Shown here: piece after piece, positions 37,901-50,700 of the stretch
How positions within the stretch are numbered: the first letter of the stretch is position 1
How the letters are laid out: each line of letters starts with the position of its first letter
Assembly: GCA_964017155.1 (NCBI GenBank)
Contig: OZ024855.1
Location: forward strand, 3,419,690-3,483,689
DNA length: 64,000 nucleotides
Direction: 5' to 3'
Source: Oasisia sp. SBJ-2009
Taxonomy: Eukaryota; Annelida; Polychaeta; Sabellida; Siboglinidae
Made by a program: the position numbers and the translations under genes
Notes under the pieces: model-generated
The model's input: only the letters and a program-made list of their open reading frames with translations
Database searches by the model: none
Told to the model about the DNA's origin: nothing

Positions 37901-40900
37901 GCCATGGCAACAGCCACCCACCATTGAACCCCAGTATATGTTGTTCCAAGTTTAGATCAGGATGCAAAGGAAAGAAATTGTAACAAGTTAGAATAACGCA
38001 TCCTCACTCACCAGGGGGTGCTGCAGCATGGTTGGCGCCAGGTCATGTGATTTCAGCGACATCCTGTTGATGTTCCATGCGATGTGTAGGGTGTGACTGG
38101 GTTCCATTGGGAGTCACACCCGACATGGATCCATCTTGAAATTGGGGCGGGTATTTCGGGTGTTCCCATGGCTGACGCTGTAACAACTGACTTTCTGTAA
38201 TTTCACAGTTCAACTCTCTCTATTCACTTCCAAGGCTTGCGGAGATAATCAGGGCATCGCAATCACCCCTGGCTTGTGAGGATGGAGTCATGTAAACTAG
38301 CAGCAGTGAGGAGCACTGCTTCAAGCTTTCACTGTCCTGCCTCTAGACAAGAGTTATGAGTGTGCTGTGTGTCCCTCTCGGGAGCAGTTGCCACAAGCTT
38401 TGCTTCCAGCCCAGCCACCTGTGTCTGGGGTGCTTGCAACTAGGGACCACTGGGCATGATTTATGCTTGGCAACTTGCCATCATCGCACTAACGTTGCCG
38501 TTTACTTTCTTCATTCCTTGTTAGTCACTGTTTATTCATTCACAGTTAGTCACTGTAACCTGTGGTCAGGCTGTATGTTTATTCAGTAAATTCATGCATT
38601 CTGTCGTGGAACAAACAGAGATAAAAAGCTTTTCTTGAGTTAAGTACAGTATGACTCTATGAGGAAAGCTGATTAATAAGTAACTGTTTTGCTGGGTGTG
38701 AACTTTTATCAGTAACAATTATGTGCTTGGTTAAGCATGACAACACACAATTTTATCAGTTGTAAATGACATTATGTAGCTGATGTTTTGACAGCTGGTG
38801 TCCTAATATGTTATCACTTTTATCACATAGATAAGCTCTTGGCAGAAGCCCTTAGCTCTCAGTGGAACATAAATGTCATGACATGAGTTTGTTTTGGACG
38901 GCTGTTCTACCTACTGACTACATTGTTGTTGTCTTAGACAGATGTCAGCAACATACTCTTATCTCATCCTGGCACATAATTGTCTCCTCATTAATTCAAC
39001 AATAGACCAACTTAACCAATTATGTTTTCATTGCAATTCAAGTTATTCAACTTACGTTTTATTTACTTGATATTGTTGTTCTGCCTAAAGCTGTAGCTAA
39101 CACTCACTGGTATACATTTTAACACAGGTTCCTGCATTTTCTCAATTAATTGTTTGTATAATACTCTTACAATTATGCAGTTCATCTCTCAAACTCTAAA
39201 TGTAGTATCAGACAATCTTGATAGAATAAATAAACATCCTGTTTTGTGTGCAGTTGATTAGACACAAACTCACTGGCTTAGTTGAATTATTATTGTGGTT
39301 TTAGGAAAGCCCTGGTGGGGGTTGTTAGGAGGTAAGTTGGTGTGAGGGGTGAAAGGTCAAATGGTCCAGTTGCGTGTCCATTTCCACTTTCAGATCAGCC
39401 GATGTCTGTAGCAGTTGTGCAGTGTTTGTTCATCTATTGTTTGTGTGTGTGTGTGTGTGCGCGCGTGTGCACACAAATGCGTGTGTGTGTGGATGCAGCC
39501 AGGCATTTGTGCATGACAGTGGGTGCATGTTATTCGTGTCCCTTTGTTGAAGGCGTCTTTCTATTGCAATGTTAGTGGCAACGTTTCTCATTTGTGCATG
39601 GGCTGGTGTTTGTCAGATGAGGGCCTTGCTTTGGATGTGTCTAAGTTGGCGGTAGTTGTAGTAGTGTAACCTGTCACTTTCTCTTGTATTGCCACACTAC
39701 ACATGGGGTTATATCATCCATAGTCCCTTTATACGCACAGCATACCCCTGTTATACCCAGCACCATCTGCTTAGGAATAGGAGTATTTTGCAACCCTGCT
39801 ACACTGACACGTGTCATTTGCATTGACATCATGCTCGTTGTAATCTCTTTGTAATTCACTATCGTCAGGTCTTATGCAGAAACATACATTGACATTTATT
39901 AATAACTGTTTTGATCCAATACAGAAAAAAACATAAAAACGGTCATGGGTTGGCTACACAACTTAGTACATTGTCAGTATGCCATCCAGGAGAAATGATG
40001 TAAACATCCAAACAAGATTTATGTGGGGTATTAAATAATTCACAAACAAGATTTTTGTGTGGTATTAAATACTTCATAATATATTGTTCTATAGTAAATT
40101 ACTTATTTATACAAAGTTCCCATTAAGTAGAATCACAAAATCCTAGTTACAAGTTTGTAATTTGGGTTCTGCCGGTTTTAAACACTATGGTGCTTATTAT
40201 GGGAAACACATTGTAGAATGTTGCATTATTAAAAAGTGTTCATCTGTTATGTGTGTTTACACTTAGTAATGATATCTCTTGCAGTAATGATGGATGAATG
40301 TGTGAAGGTGACATACCTATTAGGAAGTTCACCTTTGTAACATACTTGTCTAGAAAACTATTCAGTTGAATATGAAATTCCACCATGAACAAAAGAAGTA
40401 GCGTTAAAAGATAGGGCAGCAATAATTTAAACGTCAAAACATTAAAGTCTTTAGAAGGTAGTATACTGATAGTTGAAATTAACTTACAGTACATCAAAAA
40501 GTGCTGATGTCACATGGTTTAGTATTACTGATGATGTTAGACATTGCTCTAGTCACCAGTGTGTTCTATTTATATCTATGCAGCCGAGTCACCTTTCAGA
40601 ACCTTTGGGAACTTTATGCGATTAGAAAATCTAAGTGTATTAAAGTTGTTGGATGTTACAAATATTGATTGAGCCTTTTAACGTGTCAGTGGAGATGAGC
40701 GTCTTGTAACATGGGGGATACGATAAAAGAAGCTTAATTAGGAGAGTCTTATCCTTTTGAAAGCTTGTCAGCGGGCTAACCCACACTTGCCCAGGTGGCC
40801 CTGTAGTGTAAGCAGGCAGTGCACTGTTACAAGCAGTTTGTCAGCCTCCTCTGATGGGTCCTACATTTGACATAATCCACTTGTGCACACTTGAGTGTGA

Positions 40901-43900
40901 CAGTCGATGACAAGATTGCTCCTGCTATGTCTCCATCACAGCAGTTTGATTACTGCCAACATCACTGATATTTATCACCAGCTGAGCCCAGGGAGCATCG
41001 AATCACTCATCACTGGGGGCCTTGTTTGATGCATCATGAGGCGATGACAGCTCGCAATAAGTCAGGCTGGTCCCTCAACCAACAAATTGCACCTAATTAT
41101 AACGTCAGGCACTTGTGTGTCATACATGGCCGGGCGTTGTTGATTTGTTAGCAAGATTGGGAGTGTTTTTAAGCTAGAAACTATCCCAGAACAGTGAACA
41201 GAGCGGCAGTGTTTGGCTTATGACAACTTGACAAGACCTACAGAACTGAGGCAGACCTAAAGCAGAATGACTGAGGACACTCTGGGGATGTAGGAATGCA
41301 GCTGATAGATAGTCCAGTCATCACCACTCACATATATAACAATGTTACCATTCCAAAATATGTTACCCTTTACACATAAACATCAGAGACTATTTTAGTT
41401 CAAAAGAACTGTGACCTAGTGTAACTGGATGGCCATTAGGGAGGCCAGCCATTTTCTAAAGTAATTGCCCATGTATGCAGTACTCAAACAAATTGAGTGA
41501 CAGTAAAATGTGTTTAGTTTTTTTACATGTTGGCTCGGTGTACTAAAGAGAACACGGGCGGAGCTGTGGGCCAGGGAATGGAGTAAGGCGGAGTGACGAG
41601 TGGTGGCTACATGTGTCTTGTTGCCACAGAGGCTCAAATGTGGCGCACACTCAGCTCACTACAGTCACAAATCACTGGGAGAGCAAATAAACCAGTTTCA
41701 CTTGGCTTCTGGCAGAGGACGTGGCAAGCACCAGGATGATTTTACTACCTCTTTATGAACTTATCCAGATGTATGGACCCAAGTTATCAGGAGTTAACAT
41801 CAGCTGCACACTTCGTTATGTGGAGCAAGGAATACATTCACAGTGTGTCCGCATCGTTAATTCTGCAGGCTTTGGCATTCTCAGACTGGTTGGCTATCTG
41901 TCAGTCTGTCTGTCACACAATGAGAGTGGAAGGACAATGTCATATGTTGTCTCCATACTTGACAGCCAGCAGCTCTGGTCCTAGTTACTTCCGCCCTCCA
42001 TATGTGGTGCTATTAAATCACAATGAGGATCAATAGTTAAGTAGATTCGTGTATATACGCCTTATGTGATTACGCGGCCACGAGCTGTGGCAACGACGAC
42101 TGTATTCAACTTACCGGGTCTGCTCAGAAATCTAGTTAGAGGAATAATTTCCTGTATTCAGTAGGTAGTCATGCTCAGTTTGGCGTGTCGCCTCGGACGG
42201 TTTTCATAGAACATGACATCCCTAGGCAGACACGCACACAGACCTACCAACGTATTATATGGTTGCAAATAACTATTGATGTAATATGCTATATTTCATT
42301 ATGGGTGTATGCATGCATCTGATGACATGTTCTGTGAACAGTTGATACTTATTTTTGTGAAAACTTAAGGCGACGTGCCAGATAATAATCTGACATATTT
42401 GTCGAAATTAATAATGATTACCAACAAACAGCTTCAGCAAAATCGTTGTATGTTATTTACTTGTAAAGTTATGATATTTTCAAATATACGTTGACATAAA
42501 TTTATTTTGCACAGTTCAACCCTAATTTGAATAATATTTACACCCATAGCAAACATGTTCTTGTAAATTTTATATATAAAAATGACAGAGAATAGTTTTG
42601 GCCTTGTCTAGTTGTGAGGCAGACTGCCACCAGACATATGGTCTGCCTATTGTGTGCATAGTTGGCGGAAATCTAATTTCTGGTTTATATTTAGTCGTCT
42701 CGCGTAACCTATCTGGAAGGTATGTTTTTGTCATACTTTTATCTGCATTAGTCTGCCACTGGGTCTGGCTACTGCTAGATGCTAATCACACTGGCAGGAG
42801 GCTTTGCCTACTTGCCAGATGCTAACTGCTCTTACTAAGGTTTGCCTATTTCCCAGATACTAACCATCTTGTGGTCGGTGTAGCTAGCCAGCATGTACGG
42901 TTGTCCCTTTTGGTTGGTGTTTACTCAGCCTGTCACACAGGTGATGGGTCACTGGTTGTTGACAGTTAGTGTTCACAGGCATTGTCACTAACCACCACAA
43001 ACTCTCCCTCACGTGTTAGACCACTAGAAGCAAGGCACTTAATTCACCAGTGAACATATGGGCAATATATAGTGCACAGATCAACCAGCTTTGAACATGC
43101 CACACAGTTTGGATCTAGTTATGATAATATTTATGACAAGAACGGTAAACCATGTTAATGACTGTTGAGACCTCAGAGGTAGTCGGTATTTATGTCTGTT
43201 TTGACCAAAACATGTTGCGCTTATGATTAATGACCAGAACACTGGGTTGTGCTTATGACTCGTGGCCAGAAAGATGGGTTATGCATATGACTTGTGACCA
43301 AATATATGGGTTGTACATATGAGATGACTTGTGACCAGAGAGGTGGGCTAGGGATAGGACTTGAGACCCAGTGATTGAGTAATTCGAGTTCCAATCTTTG
43401 TCATTCTAGTTTACGTGATTGTCAGTATAGAAACGTTTTGGTCTGTAATATGTTGTACATAAGTGTGGATTGTGCTGGAAGTTGCATGGCTTCAGATTAG
43501 TACATAATTACAGACACCAAATTTGACAAAACTGACACTGTGGCTAACTGGCTGTGACTATTTGTGTTTCTGGGCCACCATTACAAAACAAAGCCAATTT
43601 AGAGGTGAAACATTGCTAAATGTTAATGATACAATGGCCAGTTGCCAGTCACTGCCAAATTGAAGGTCTGTAATGAGATGTGACGTGAAGGTTTGTAGTT
43701 TCTTAGCTAGACATGTGAGAGCAACTGCGTGGAATTCATTTACAGCATTCAAACTGATGCTTCTTGGCTGCCTTCGGGCGTAATCATTTAAGACGTGCAA
43801 TTTGTGTGAGAGATTAGTCTCACTGCTGTATTAGGGATTAAGCTAAATCCACGAGACAGTGCACGCATGCCAGCCCCAGCTGCTTTCACATTCTAACAAT

Positions 43901-44741
43901 TCCTGCATTGTAGAGTTTTGAGTCCCTTTGTTCTGCCCGTAATATGTGTTATGTCATTGACGCTGTGTAGGTTGCTCACAGTCGTATTGTTCTTATCTTC
44001 TGTAGGTGGTAAGAAAACAATTATATTAACACTGTGATTGGCATGTATTTACCAGCAATGTTCGGATCCATATGTTGTGGTTGGGCACATTCGTACATTT
44101 ATTTGTTCCTTCATTCATACGTAAATGAAACATGCAGTCTAAACATTTGTACAGTTGTGAAGCTCATTATATTCGTGCAGTTATGTTACAGAGTAATCAA
44201 CAATTATTTTCTGGTCATCAAGTGTAACCCACAAAATAGTACTTTCTGCTACTGCTTGCGTGAACGGGTATTCGGTGTACTGAACTACTGATACAAGTAT
44301 TTGTAGTAGATATCTTATCGTCGTAACAATGGTTTCAGTTAGGAAAGTTGATGAGAATGTTGAAAGAGACCCAATTAATGTTTCTGTTGTGTTAATTGTC
44401 AGGTTCTTAGTGAGATGACGAAGACGGTTAGTATCACTGTTTATGTCTGTGTATGTCTGCCCACGCTCTCTCTCTCAGAGTCAGACTGACTGTGTACGTG
44501 CGTGTGTTTGTGTGTGTGTTTGTAGTCCACTCGTCTGTACTGCTGTCTAGTTGCTGCACTCTAGTCCGCTTGCCAACAGGCACGTTTCTACTCTCTCTGT
44601 GTATATAGTATATGATGCTGGGTACATATGCATAGTGTGCAAAATACATACATATATATCTATATAAACTTACCTGTCTATATACATATTATATATGTGT
44701 GCATACACTCCCATGCAGACTTTCACACAATACACACACAC

Positions 44742-44793
<52 letters not shown>

Positions 44794-47700
44794 AATGCAT
44801 GCATGGTGCACATTGTTAGTTTGGACTGGTGTGCATGTTGTTGGTCTGTCCTACTAACACCACTCATCAGCTTACTGTTGATTGTCGCTGTTTTGAGAGA
44901 TTAGCTTCTTGTTTAAGCTCTTGTCCTTTCCCGCACACGTGTCGGTCGCTCCTTCCCGCACACGTGTCGGTCGCTCCTTCCCGCACACGTGTCGGTCGCT
45001 CCTGTTGGGTGACTGTGTACATATATGCAACAGCATGTCTGTACTAAGCAACTAGCAACAACTGCATGCCACTACTAGTATTGACGTGAGAGTAGCGTAG
45101 ACCTCGGTTAATACCCTTTGGTCAGTGTGGGTCGCTGTAGACACAGAGTATGGATTTCTGGCAGCCAAGTTGATATGGGTGGTCACTGTTCAACAGCTTG
45201 ACACAGTTGTTGTCAGATACAAGTGTGAACAAAACAAACAACTATATTAGAGGCAGAACCATGTTATGATAGCATATCCAGGCTCGGAGATAAGGCTGTT
45301 TATCTTGAGTTGAAAACTATTTTGCTGCCGTTATTTAATCAGTTATTACATGTTACTGGCCAATAACAATTCTTTGTTTATTTGTTTCTATTACATGTGT
45401 GGTTTTGTCTTACTTTTTGTGTCAACTTGCTTTTCTATGAATGAAATGCAGAGCAACAAGTGATATTTTGAACCCACCGAGTTTGTATCATTGTAGGCAA
45501 TTCTAGCTTTATAACTGAAGTCTTTGGCCAAATGTGTATCACATTTTATCAGGAATAATAAACGTCACACAAGGTTGCAAGTTCTAAAATTGTAGGTCAT
45601 AGCTACCTGATTTTTAATGCACAAGGACAGATTTTGTTAAAAACTGTATATGTCAATTCATATATGCAATGTGATATCATAGGTTTAAGTACAATGGACT
45701 GGATACATACAACATAATATACTCAAATATTACACAGGTGACGCAATATTGAAGATATTCACAGTGTATATTACCAAACGTGACTATGTAACTATGGTAA
45801 TTCAGTTTGCATATATTTTGTTTATGTATCCATGTGTTTGTGTCATTTCTTTGTGGGTAAGATGGTCGATACACATCTTTTATTCTACTATAATAGGTGA
45901 AGATTTGAGTAGTGTTTTGAAGAATGTGTATACCAGATAAAGTCAGCTGGGCTTTATGCAGGATAAAATTTTTGCCAGTCACATTTTTGGTGGACACGTG
46001 GATGTCAACTGTTAAGCCAGTTTACAAACTTTAAATGTTTTTTTTTTACCTGAAATGGACTACAAACACACGTGACACCATTCACACTAATTTCTAAGGC
46101 ATAGCTGACAATATCATTAATTTGTTAAGACTTTCTTTTTTACCTGTCCACCCATATTTATACCCGTCCAAAACAGGTTTTACCCATCCAAATGACAGGT
46201 GGATGGGTCTCTGCATAAAGCTACGGCTGGACAATGGTGTTGTGTTGACAGTTGAGATTGGGTCCACGGTGATGGTTATTGCAAGATGCATGACATCAGG
46301 GTTCTCTTGGTAGCACTAATAGCACTGTTAGTAGTTGTTGGCTCAGCTCACTCGGATGATGTATGTGAGTACATCATTGTACAGTCTCCCTGCGGTAAAG
46401 TTTCCTGCTTCTAATCTAGTCATCTTTGACACAAACCCATCTGCACAGTGCGGTGTGGTGGCTGCGCTGTGCCACACCGTTTGTGGTCATCTGTTGTTCT
46501 CCGTGTGATACCTCCTCGGCAGTTTGCTTGTTTGTGTCAAAACAAATTTAATCTGTTAAACCTCATGTATGTCAATAAGGTTACTTTATGCATGGATCTC
46601 GTATCTGATGATAATGGAACAAAACTTGACGCAGATATGTACGCCTTATTAAACATATATCTATTTAAGAAGGGTTGGTCACGCTTTTATCCAAGTTTAG
46701 CATCCGTTTTTTATGATGTCACTTTATTTCTCTTGGCACTGTTAAATGATGCATTTGCACTGGCACTGTTAAATATGCAGTCATATGTATTGGCACTGTT
46801 AAATATGCGGTCGTATGTATTGGCACTGTTAAATATGCAGTCATATGTATTGGCACTGTTAAATGAGTCATTTTGTGTTACGTTTCGTTTGCCACATTTG
46901 TGTCATTATAGTTACTGCAGTAACAGAAATAGTTATGTAAATATGTATTAATAGTTTGAGATTTTAAGGTGTTTTGCAAACGTAACACATGTTTGTTTCA
47001 TTAACAAAATATATATACATTGTTAACTGTGAAGTCAGTGTAAATTCTTAATTTCTGATTCTAATTACTGTTTTCTTGTTAAATGTTACTTTTGCATGAA
47101 CAAGTTCATGTACTACCAAAGCCTTGTAATACTGCCATTGGCAGAATAACTGCTTAATGCCAGACTCTTCAAAGGGAAGTGCACATCTGATATGTTATAT
47201 TTTATGTAAGTAGTCGTGCATCAACTATTCATAGAATAATGCTCTAACGGTGCAAGGGAACTCATTAATAACATACTTAGTAAGCATAAACTAACTAACT
47301 GTTGGCGTGAGAAGAGACGCTGTGAGATGTAACTAGATAGCAGCTGTCTGACTGGGTGTTGTGTGTAGATAAGCACTGAGTTATGGCAGTCTGTTAAGCT
47401 AACATACACTCTCCTCTTACAGTTGACACTAGTTGATGCTTTGCATGAGTAACATTGCCGCTGTCACTTGTTCTCATTGTAGACCTGTTAACACATGTTT
47501 GTGATTGATCATTATATTTACCAGTTGATTGCCAGTCTATACCTATGATAATGAAACCCGTTGAGAAATATTGATATCGTTGAGAATATTGATATTGACA
47601 CAGTACTGTTTGTTTAGGGCATGAACAGTAACGTAACAATGTAGAAACATAATTTTTGTAGTATGTAATTTTATCTAATGGATAAATAAGTTATTTATTA

Positions 47701-50700
47701 CTGTTGCTACTGCTAAATTACAAGTTCTTGTGTGGTTCTGACATAAAATATTGAGGGGATAGAGAGGATATTAATTGTTAGTGTACGCGAATCTTAATTG
47801 TTTGGTCAAAGGCGTTGTTGGTGATTTAATACTAACTGTTAAAGATGTTTGAGGAGGTGTGTGGAGTGTGGACATGATGTCAGTCTCCGACACTCTCGGG
47901 CGTCTTGTTGGGTTGTCATATTAAAACATCAACCGTTTCTTCTCACAGCAAAACTGAGCAACATGGAACATAGCCGAGCTTGGTGGTAACACAATACACT
48001 TTCTTTTGGTTTACTGTCTGTCCGTCCGTCCATCCGTCTGTCTGTCTGTCTCTCCGTGCTGCACAACGTTGCTGGTTTATTGTTTCATATTCATTCATTA
48101 TTACTGGTAGTGTTGCTTTGTCGTGTCATCTTCTAGTGCCTACCTGTGTCGCTGTCTTGCAAGTGGGGTGTGGGCATGTTTGTGGGGCGCTACTAAGTAC
48201 TAACGGAGTGACGTGTGTGCTTGACGCAGCCACTGCAGCGAGCACATGTGCATGCGCACGTGGGTGCGTGCACGCGTGCTTCACCACGAGTCGTTGCCAC
48301 CGTGGCTGTCTGGCAGGCTCTAGCATGCTGCCGTTTCCACTAATCATAAACCTCTTAGTTGTTTCTAGTATTTGTGTTGTGCATTTTTCTCTTTTTTCAT
48401 CACATCTACTAATTCGGCCGTTTTCCCCACCCTGTTCGTCTCGCCCTGCCCTACCCTACCCCGCCCTGCCCCATCCCAAAGGTTGCACTCACGTTAGTAT
48501 TGTCACTTGCATCGAATAGCATAGCTCCCTCTAGGCACAGACAAGTGTAGACTGTACATACTCATGGCTTCAGGTACATCTCAGTTGGCCAGGTTCTCCT
48601 AGTGTTACTGCAACAATTGCTGTTTATCTTTAAACAGTTTCTTGTTGTCCTGTAAGTTATGTAGTCAAGACAACTGTTACAAACGTAGTTTCTAGTAGCA
48701 GTTACTAATGATGTAATTTATGTTAGGTGTTTATAAGGCAGATCTGTCTGTTGTAATGACTGTATCGTAAAGCAAAGAATTGTAGCTTCGTGTAATATCG
48801 TACTACGAGAAGAGAAGCGAGACTAATGTTAAGTTGTCGTATGAATGGTGAAAAGTCAGGCGCTCGGTTAGGACAAGTTGCATTTTTTGGGTGTTTCATT
48901 TTGATGCTGGCATTTGGCACTTGCTTATTCACATACACTTGACTAACCCGTGCTAGCTGGAACTGAATGTTGGCTTTGTAGTTGAATGTGGTAAATGTTG
49001 TATACTTCTCTCTTCCTCCTCGTTTCCCTAGCCGTCAGTCACCCTAGACTTGCCAACAACGGGCACAGTTTAACATGTTACTGTTGCGGTAGATGTTGGA
49101 CAGTGTCCAGGGGAGCCGCTTGGTTGTAGGGACAGGCCGGCACGGGCCTCGCTTGGCATCATTTCATAAAGCTAGACAACTGCTAAACCGTTAAACAGTC
49201 ACACGTATCACTGCAGTAGCATTCGCTGTGTTCCGTTTCAGATGGCAGCTTCCGTTTGGCATAGATCCGTTTTCTGAAAACCTTCTCCCGGTGCAGCTTT
49301 AGAAGCGATGCATACCTCAGCCATAGTTGGTGGAAATCGGAAATTTTTTAATAGCTGTTTGTCAGGATTTTTTGACACAAACGATACGGACTCTGCCCGT
49401 GGGTGTGTGACATGTGGCGCCCCCTGGTGGTGGTAGAAGCCGGGTCGTGCGCCTCATATCGCCAGCCTCTGGCCGAGTCCGAGTTAGAGCAGGCAGGTGT
49501 GAGCAGGCAGCAGGCTATAGGCAGGTCATGTCGGGGCCAGCGCCGTGGACCGACATCGGCGACACTGGTGACACTTCAATGCTGACTGTCACATGTACTT
49601 TCAGGTCAGGTCGAGCCGATCCCGATCGTGGTGAAGCAGGAGCAGCTGGGAGTGGGCCGCATTCAGATGGAGGTACGTCTTGTCCCTTCCCTTCTTCCCT
49701 GTCTTATTCCCTCCCCTACCCGTGTCACCTACTCTCCTGTTTGTCTTCCTCCGACATCCCCTCTCCCATTCCCAGATATGAGTACCATTTTCACTTTAAG
49801 AATCACCATTCAATTAATTGACATAATATGTTGTGTTCAAGATACAGGCATATCTCTTACACTTATGTTGAGTTTTGTTTTAAATTAATTAATGTTACAA
49901 AGCTTGTTGTGTGTGGTAGAGTGGGTGAGTGATGTGGTTGTTGTGTGTGGTAGAGTGGGTGAGTGATGTGGTTGTTGTGTGTGGTAGAGTGGGTGAGTGA
50001 TGTGGTTGTTGTGTGTGGTAGAGTGGGTGAGTGATGTGGTTGTTGTGTGTGGTAGAGTGGGTGAGTGATGTGGTTGTTGTGTGTGGTAGAGTGGGTGAGT
50101 GATGTGGTTGTTGTGTGTGGTAGAGTGGGTGAGTGATGTGGTTGTTGTGTGTGGTAGAGTGGGTGAGTGATGTGGTTGTTGTGTGTGGTAGAGTGGGTGA
50201 GTTATGTGGTTGTTGTGTGTGGTAGAGTGGGTGAGTGATGTGGTTGTTGTGTGTGGTAGAGTGGGTGAGTGATGTGGTTGTTGTGTGTGGTAGAGTGGGT
50301 GAGTGATGTGGTTGTTGTGTGTGGTAGAGTGGGTGAGTGATGTGGTTGTTGTGTGGTAGAGTGGGTGAGTGATGTGGTTGTTGTGTGTGGTAGAGTGGGT
50401 AAGTGATGTGGTTGTGTGTGGTAGAGTGGGTGAGTGATGTGGTTGTTGTGTGGTAGAGTGGGTGAGTGATGTGGTTGTTGTGTGTGGTAGAGTGGGTGAG
50501 TGATGTGGTTGTTGTGTGTGGTAGAGTGGGTGAGTGATGTGGTTGTTGTGTTAGATGGAGCAGGCTGAGGGCACGACGGAGCGCAGACGCCAACTGGAGT
50601 GTGAGAAGGCGGACTCGGAGGAACTGCAGCAGAAGTACAAGGTAAAATAGCATGATGCTGGTTGCCCAAACTTCTGTGAGGACGTATTATGTAGCACTTG

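Larger units (their letters stand above)
36015..49604 (+). other. GPATCH8 13.6-kb intron splitting the G-patch domain
   Basis: The intron interrupts a Gly codon within the G-patch (KQNQ-G-QVEPIP). Contents are listed separately where recognisable: a CpG-rich block, microsatellites and a MITE. Other small items: a worn tandem repeat around GTGACCAGA.AG.TGGGTT at 43190-43400, (GT)n at 39437-39460, CT-rich 37170-37200, and a C-rich CCCTACCCTA stretch near 48440-48475. No confident exon was found. Confidence 0.6.

Noticed and set aside
44628..44904. His/Thr- or Cys/Val-repeat frames
   Set aside because: Direct translation of a CA/GT microsatellite.
46448..46951. 167-codon plus-strand frame with repeated LALLNMQSYV
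   Set aside because: Kept open by a 30-bp tandem repeat within a GPATCH8 intron; no family resemblance or splice context.
49895..50653. 252-codon minus-strand frame rich in His, Thr, Ser and Pro
   Set aside because: It exists only because the 34-bp minisatellite reads open in several phases; it overlaps a real plus-strand exon and has no non-repeat coding signal.
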